Source: Pseudomonadota bacterium
Lineage (GTDB): Bacteria; Pseudomonadota; Alphaproteobacteria; Rhizobiales; Xanthobacteraceae
Direction of reading: 5' to 3'
Length of the DNA: 16,325 bases
Assembly: GCA_023390955.1 (NCBI GenBank)
Contig: JAEWBW010000092.1
Location: 1-16,325 of the forward strand
The first letter of the stretch is position 1. Every line of letters starts with the position of its first letter. The notes under the pieces were generated by a model, which saw nothing but the letters and a program-made list of their open reading frames with translations, had not been told where the DNA came from and ran no database searches. The position numbers and the translations under genes were made by a program. This document shows positions 13,162-16,325 of this stretch, piece by piece.

Positions 13162-13704
13162 GTGACCAGCGATACCGCCGCCATGCCCGCATTCAGGCCG
13201 GCCGCTGCCAGTCCCGCGCTGGCGGCTTCGAGCGCCATAACCCTGATCGCCGCGGCGACGATCGCGGGCGCCTGGTTCTTCCAGCTCGTGCTGGAGATCC
13301 TGCCCTGTCCGTTGTGCCTTGAGCAGCGCTACGCCTATTACGCCGCGATCCCGCTCGGCGTGCTGACGGCGTTTGCCGCCAGGGCGGGCGCGCCGCGGCC
13401 CCTGCTGCTCCTGGGCCTTGCGCTGCTCTGCCTCGCCACGCTCGCCAATGCCGGCCTCGGCGCCTACCATTCCGGCGTCGAATGGGGCTTTTGGAAAGGC
13501 CCGACCGATTGCTCCGGACCTGTCGTCAATCTCGGTTCGGCAAGCGATCTCTTTTCGCGGCTCGACAAGGTCAAGGTGGTTCGCTGCGACGAGGTGCAGT
13601 GGCGCTTCCTCGGCCTGTCGCTCGCCGGCTACAACGTGCTGATCTCGCTGGCGATGGCCGCGATCGCGGCGTGGGGATTTTTGCGCACGGCGCGAAGCGC
13701 CTGA
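13162..13704 (+). CDS. dsbB: disulfide bond formation protein DsbB
   Basis: This inner-membrane protein reoxidises DsbA in the periplasm and passes electrons to quinone. It has 180 residues, the usual family length. It starts with GTG at 13162, with GGAGG 5 bp upstream. The first catalytic pair is CPLC (C49, C52) in EILPCPLCLEQRYAYY, a hallmark of the family. The second periplasmic pair is C117 (TDCSG) and C142 (VRCDE). Four hydrophobic segments lie at about 25-45, 58-74, 79-100 and 152-175. YHSGVEWGFW precedes the second pair, as expected. The gene is monocistronic and head to head with tRNA-Leu. Its last codons and stop fall in a 25-bp tandem repeat that also covers the stop of the convergent AbrB gene. 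DsbB would serve the several cysteine-bearing exported proteins in this window, among others. Confidence 0.92.
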   Translation: MTSDTAAMPAFRPAAASPALAASSAITLIAAATIAGAWFFQLVLEILPCPLCLEQRYAYYAAIPLGVLTAFAARAGAPRPLLLLGLALLCLATLANAGLGAYHSGVEWGFWKGPTDCSGPVVNLGSASDLFSRLDKVKVVRCDEVQWRFLGLSLAGYNVLISLAMAAIAAWGFLRTARSA

Positions 13705-13762
13705 TCGTCCCATGGCGCGGAGCGCCTAATCGTCCAGCGGCGCAAAACGCCTAGTCATCAAC
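13689..13762. repeat. three imperfect 25-bp tandem repeats across two convergent stop codons
   Basis: Copies start at 13689, 13714 and 13739 with a period of exactly 25 bp and the general form GGCGC-N3-GCGCC-T-x-ATCGTCC. The first copy contains the dsbB stop (TGA, 13702-13704) and the third contains the AbrB gene stop (13751-13753). Each copy carries a small GGCGC/GCGCC palindrome (GGCG/CGCC in the third) that could form a hairpin, so the array may act as a two-way terminator. Confidence 0.75.
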
Positions 13763-14836
13763 GTCGTCTTGCGTGCGTCCGAACAGGTGCACGATGCCTG
13801 GCGTTGCGCTCGTCACGAAGACGAAGCGCGAGAGATGGTGCGCGCCGACGAAGATCGGGTCGATGTGCAGGGTCAGCGCCAGCGCCAGCATGGCGTCCAT
13901 CGCGCCCGGCGCAAAGGCGACGACGACGTCGGAGAATTTCACCTGCGTGGTCAGCGCCACGATGCCGACGAAGACCGCGGAGACGGCAACGGCGACGGTG
14001 AACGAGCCCAGCGCCGCACGGATGTGGCCGGCGAGCGTCTTGATCCGCATCTTTGCAAAGCGGCTGCCGATCAGGGCGCCAATGCCGATCAGCGCGACGC
14101 CGCGCACCCAGTCGGGCAGGCCGCCTTCGACCCATCCGCCGCCATGCAGCACGCTGGAGGCAATCATCGCGCCGAACATCCAGCTCGCCGGAAACTTGAT
14201 CAGCCGCAGCACGAGCGCCGTGGCGAGCGAGGCAATCACGACAACCGTGAGCTCGAGCGGCGAGGCGATCGACGTCGTCAGCGACGGCGCGGCCGAGGGC
14301 GCAACGCCCGCGATCGCCAGCACCATCGGCAGCGCCGCGGTGAGGATGATCACGCGCATGGTCTGCACCACGGCGATGCCCGGCAAGTCGGCGCCGCGCT
14401 CGACGGCCAGGATCGTGATTTGCGACAGCGCGCCGGGGCTGCCGGCCAGGAACGCCGAGGTGCGGTCCCAGCCGTGGATGCGCTGCAGGTAATAGGCCGA
14501 GCCGAAGGTCGCGCAGAAGGTGGCGAGCGCAAGCAGGCCGATGGTGAGCGGATAAGAGCTGACCTGCTGGATCAGATGGCGCGAAACGACGGACCCCAAG
14601 GAAATGCCGAGCAGCACCAGCACGGTCTGGGTGAGGATCGTCGGCATCGCGAGCTGGCGCCCGGCGATCGCCGCGATCCCGACCGCGATCATCGATCCCG
14701 AGATCAGCCCGCCGGGCAAACCCGCGAGCAGGAACAGCAGGCCGCCGGCGGTGCCGATGACGAGCGTCTCCGTAGCGCTACGGATCGCGGCGCGGCTCGG
14801 TGGGGCAAGGGACAGGGAGGCGGTGATTTGCTTCAC
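13751..14836 (-). CDS. AbrB-family (PF05145-like) integral membrane protein
   Basis: This 361-residue protein has about ten hydrophobic segments arranged as two similar halves. Characteristic family segments are LAGLPGGLISGSMIAVG near residues 38-54, SPGALSQITILAVERGADLPG in the first half, and AFAPGAMDAMLALAL with GAHHLSRF at the C terminus. The paired PGALSQ/PGAMDA motifs mark the internal duplication. Family members, once annotated as ammonia monooxygenase, are unlinked to nitrification and are thought to be transporters or membrane regulators; the substrate is unknown. It starts with GTG at 14836 with AAGG close upstream; no better ATG precedes it. It is convergent with dsbB (46 bp between stops), the gap being made of tandem repeats. 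It should not be confused with the AbrB transition-state DNA-binding regulators. Confidence 0.85.
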   Translation of the reverse strand: MKQITASLSLAPPSRAAIRSATETLVIGTAGGLLFLLAGLPGGLISGSMIAVGIAAIAGRQLAMPTILTQTVLVLLGISLGSVVSRHLIQQVSSYPLTIGLLALATFCATFGSAYYLQRIHGWDRTSAFLAGSPGALSQITILAVERGADLPGIAVVQTMRVIILTAALPMVLAIAGVAPSAAPSLTTSIASPLELTVVVIASLATALVLRLIKFPASWMFGAMIASSVLHGGGWVEGGLPDWVRGVALIGIGALIGSRFAKMRIKTLAGHIRAALGSFTVAVAVSAVFVGIVALTTQVKFSDVVVAFAPGAMDAMLALALTLHIDPIFVGAHHLSRFVFVTSATPGIVHLFGRTQDDVDD

Positions 14837-14924
14837 GACGCCTTATGACAAATCGACGGGAGGCGCACAATTGCGGCTGGCTCATGCCGCAATGCGCTTG
14901 TTTCGCCGTTCGCAGCCGACTGAC

Positions 14925-15215
14925 TTATTTTGTGGCAGGCGCGGCGGGAGCGGCAGGTGCTGTCGGCGCGGCGCTGCCGGCCCGCGCGGTCTTCAGGCAC
15001 TCGCGGCGGAATTTCCGGCGTTCCTTGCCCTTCAGCGACTTGGCGTCCGCCTGCTTCGAGCATTCCAGCGATTCCGCCGCACGCTGCTTCTTATCGGCGG
15101 CCGCAGCCGCGATGACCTCGGCTTTGGTCGGGGGTGTTGCGGTCTGGGCGAAGGCCGCGCCGGACGAGAGCAGGGTGGCGAGGGTGAGGACGGCGAGGCG
15201 CGAGGCGAAGGTCAT
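14925..15215 (-). CDS. exported PsiF-repeat protein, 96 aa
   Basis: The ATG at 15215 opens a signal peptide (RLAVLTLATLLSSGAAFA, cleavage after AFA at about 23). A GTG at 15224 would add three residues. The mature part contains one PsiF-type repeat at about 43-76: C52 and C73 flank KQADAKSLKGKERRKF, ending RECLKTA, close to the family pattern C-x-(n)-LKG-x-ERR-x-F-x3-CL. E. coli PsiF, a phosphate-starvation-inducible periplasmic protein, carries two such repeats; this one has a single repeat and an Ala/Pro-rich tail. One disulfide is likely. No pho box is evident upstream. The function is unknown. Confidence 0.82.
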   Translation of the reverse strand: MTFASRLAVLTLATLLSSGAAFAQTATPPTKAEVIAAAAADKKQRAAESLECSKQADAKSLKGKERRKFRRECLKTARAGSAAPTAPAAPAAPATK

Positions 15216-15331
15216 GTGTGGCACTCATTTGCAGCGGAGAGCCGGGAAGCTCGGCTCGCGATGCTGAACGCGACATGAATGGATGCTGGCGGTGTGATCA
15301 CTAAATTTTTGCTGCGGCGACGATCGCTTTC

Positions 15332-15359
15332 TTGTCGGTTGCCGCCGACACGCTAGGAT
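15332..15359 (+). promoter_or_regulatory. possible sigma-70 promoter for the gene at 15408
   Basis: TTGTCG (15332-15337) and TAGGAT (15354-15359) are 16 bp apart, with four of six matches in each box. It ends 48 bp before the ATG. This is moderate evidence only. Confidence 0.4.
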
Positions 15360-15407
15360 AGTGATCTCAATTCGGCTCTCCCAATGAGCCAAGGAGGAGA
15401 CATCAGG

Positions 15408-15899
15408 ATGACCATTCAGGCAAAGTTGTTTTGTGCGATCGCGGCATCTGGCGTCGCCGCGCTGCTGGCGTCCGCCCCGGCGCAGGCGCTGACGACGCAG
15501 GAATGCAGTGCCAAGTACCAGGCGGCCAAGAAGGACGGCACGCTCGGCACCACGAAATGGAATGACTTCCGCAAGGCGCAATGCGGCGCCGATGCTGCGC
15601 CCGCGGCCACCACAGCGGCAGCACCAGCAGCTCCCGCCGAACCCAAGGCCAAGAAAGAAGCCAAGAAGGATACCAAGGACGCGGCTCCGGCCGCCGCGCC
15701 GGCCTTGCCGGCTGGCCCCGCGATTTATCCCAACGCGATCGATCCGAAATACGCCAAGGAGAGCGCCGGCAAGGGCCGCCTGCACACCTGCGTCGACCAG
15801 TATAACGCCAACAAGACCACCAACGGCAATGGCGGCCTGAAGTGGATCGAGAAGGGCGGCGGCTATTACAGCGAATGCAATAAGAAGCTGAAGGGCTAG
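15408..15899 (+). CDS. exported protein with duplicated C-Y-x-A-x-K ... KW ... C motif, 163 aa
   Basis: The ATG at 15408 follows AAGGAGGAGA; the ATG at 15384 would place that site inside the gene. Residues 1-27 are a signal peptide (ends AQA). Two cysteine-bounded modules follow. The first is C33-x3-Y-x-A-x-K ... K50-W51 ... C59. The second is C128-x3-Y-x-A-x-K ... K145-W146 ... C157. A Lys/Ala/Pro-rich linker (about 62-105, with KAKKEAKKDTKD) joins them. The spacing is so alike that an internal duplication is likely, each module closed by one disulfide. I have seen the first module (YQAAK-x-GTL-x3-KWNDFRKAQC) in other Bradyrhizobium proteins; no function is known. A hairpin terminator follows the stop by 24 bp. 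Confidence 0.82.
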   Translation: MTIQAKLFCAIAASGVAALLASAPAQALTTQECSAKYQAAKKDGTLGTTKWNDFRKAQCGADAAPAATTAAAPAAPAEPKAKKEAKKDTKDAAPAAAPALPAGPAIYPNAIDPKYAKESAGKGRLHTCVDQYNANKTTNGNGGLKWIEKGGGYYSECNKKLKG

Positions 15900-15923
15900 C
15901 TCTGAAGCCTCATCAATGCGGTT

Positions 15924-15957
15924 AGCGGCCGGGGCAATGCTCCGGCCGCTTTGCTTT
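15924..15957 (+). terminator. intrinsic terminator, 9-bp stem plus T-rich tail
   Basis: AGCGGCCGG at 15924-15932 pairs perfectly with CCGGCCGCT at 15942-15950, followed by TTGCTTT. It sits 24 bp after the stop of the exported-protein gene and directly at the stop of the convergent TetR gene, so it can serve both. Confidence 0.72.
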
Positions 15958-16325
15958 AGTCCAGCAGCTTCTCGGCTGACTTCGCCACCAGCTGCGCCCG
16001 CTTGCGCGGGGCGCGCTCGACGAACAGCAGGCTCTGCCCGAAGATGAAGCAGTAGAACAGAAACGCCTGCGCCTCGGCTTCGTCGGTGGAAAGTCCGGTG
16101 GCGCGGTAGAGCTCCGCAACGTGCTTCAGCCGCGCCGCGTCGACGCTGGCAACGGCGCTTGCTGCAGTCTCGTCGGAGCGGGCCCATTGCCGGATCGCAA
16201 GCTCGATCGCCATGCCCTCCGGGTTCATGCGCTCGGAATAGAGCTGGATCACGGCCTTGAGCCGGTCGCGGGCAGTTTGGCCGTCAAGGCTGGTCTGCTG
16301 CACGATCGCCTCGACCCGTCCCTCG
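15956..16325 (-). CDS. TetR/AcrR-family regulator, N-terminal part outside window
   Basis: About 122 C-terminal residues are visible and the frame stays open to the window edge. The helix-turn-helix is not in view, so the call rests on the C-terminal ligand-binding region. RLKAVIQLYSERMNPEGMAI, the segment ELAIRQWARSDETAASAV, then VDAARLKHVAELYRATGLS and AFLFYCFIFGQSLLF are all typical of TetR C-terminal helices in rhizobia. In particular, R-x-WARSDxxAA followed by D-x-x-R-x-x-x-x-x-x-L-x-x-x-G is a frequent signature. A GTG at 16303 is in frame but is internal, not the real start. The ligand and targets are unknown. It is convergent with the exported-protein gene and shares its terminator. 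Confidence 0.82.
   Translation of the reverse strand, partial: EGRVEAIVQQTSLDGQTARDRLKAVIQLYSERMNPEGMAIELAIRQWARSDETAASAVASVDAARLKHVAELYRATGLSTDEAEAQAFLFYCFIFGQSLLFVERAPRKRAQLVAKSAEKLLD

Noticed and set aside
13769..14848. Plus-strand open frame of 359 codons over the AbrB gene
   Set aside because: It has extreme Arg/Asp/Gln/His content and no domain; it mirrors the hydrophobic codons of the real membrane protein.

Overview
The window is ordinary-looking chromosomal DNA of a high-GC alphaproteobacterium. It is most likely Bradyrhizobium or a close relative in the Nitrobacteraceae. The signs are the GC-rich codon use, a palindromic intergenic element at 5373-5417 of a type I associate with that family, several small exported proteins of kinds common there (GCG_CRPN-like, PsiF-like, Cys-rich repeat), an exact CtrA-type box, and a promoter matching the alphaproteobacterial general-stress sigma factor EcfG. 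The assignment is inference; no rRNA or housekeeping marker gene lies in the window.

Layout. 1-2420: a partial acyl-CoA synthetase (minus) divergent from a nitronate monooxygenase-family flavoprotein (plus). 2421-4620: three plus-strand genes of unknown function. They are an 82-aa protein behind a CtrA-like box, a membrane-anchored protein with a Spy/LTxxQ-like C-terminal region, and a membrane-anchored Lys/Glu/Ala-repeat protein behind an EcfG-like promoter. 4621-5535: two small divergent exported proteins, then the palindromic repeat and a terminator. 5532-8125: a minus-strand two-component operon, with a NarL/LuxR-type response regulator overlapping by 4 bp a 7TMR-DISM-like HisKA_3 sensor kinase. 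8274-8815: a minus-strand pair of small exported proteins ended by a strong hairpin. 9071-10268: an AraC-family regulator convergent with a small hypothetical gene.

10435-12677: the most unusual gene, a 630-aa protein with an N-terminal zinc ribbon, a TIR domain, a TPR-like helical region and two C-terminal zinc ribbons. It is convergent with a 99-aa gene of unknown function. 12816-13079: tRNA-Leu(CAA) with an encoded CCA, a good sigma-70 promoter, and CTTCGCC-rich repeats on its 3' side. 13162-14836: DsbB, convergent with an AbrB-family membrane protein; three 25-bp tandem repeats span both stop codons. 14925-16325: a PsiF-repeat protein, an exported protein with a duplicated cysteine motif, and a partial TetR regulator.

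No transposase, integrase, phage gene or CRISPR array is visible. Many genes are envelope-related: six are small exported proteins, most of them with paired cysteines, and DsbB, which reoxidises the periplasmic disulfide-forming system, is in the same window. The best candidate for an undescribed system is the zinc ribbon-TIR-TPR protein. It has the Glu expected of TIR NADases, but no recognised defence partner adjoins it.
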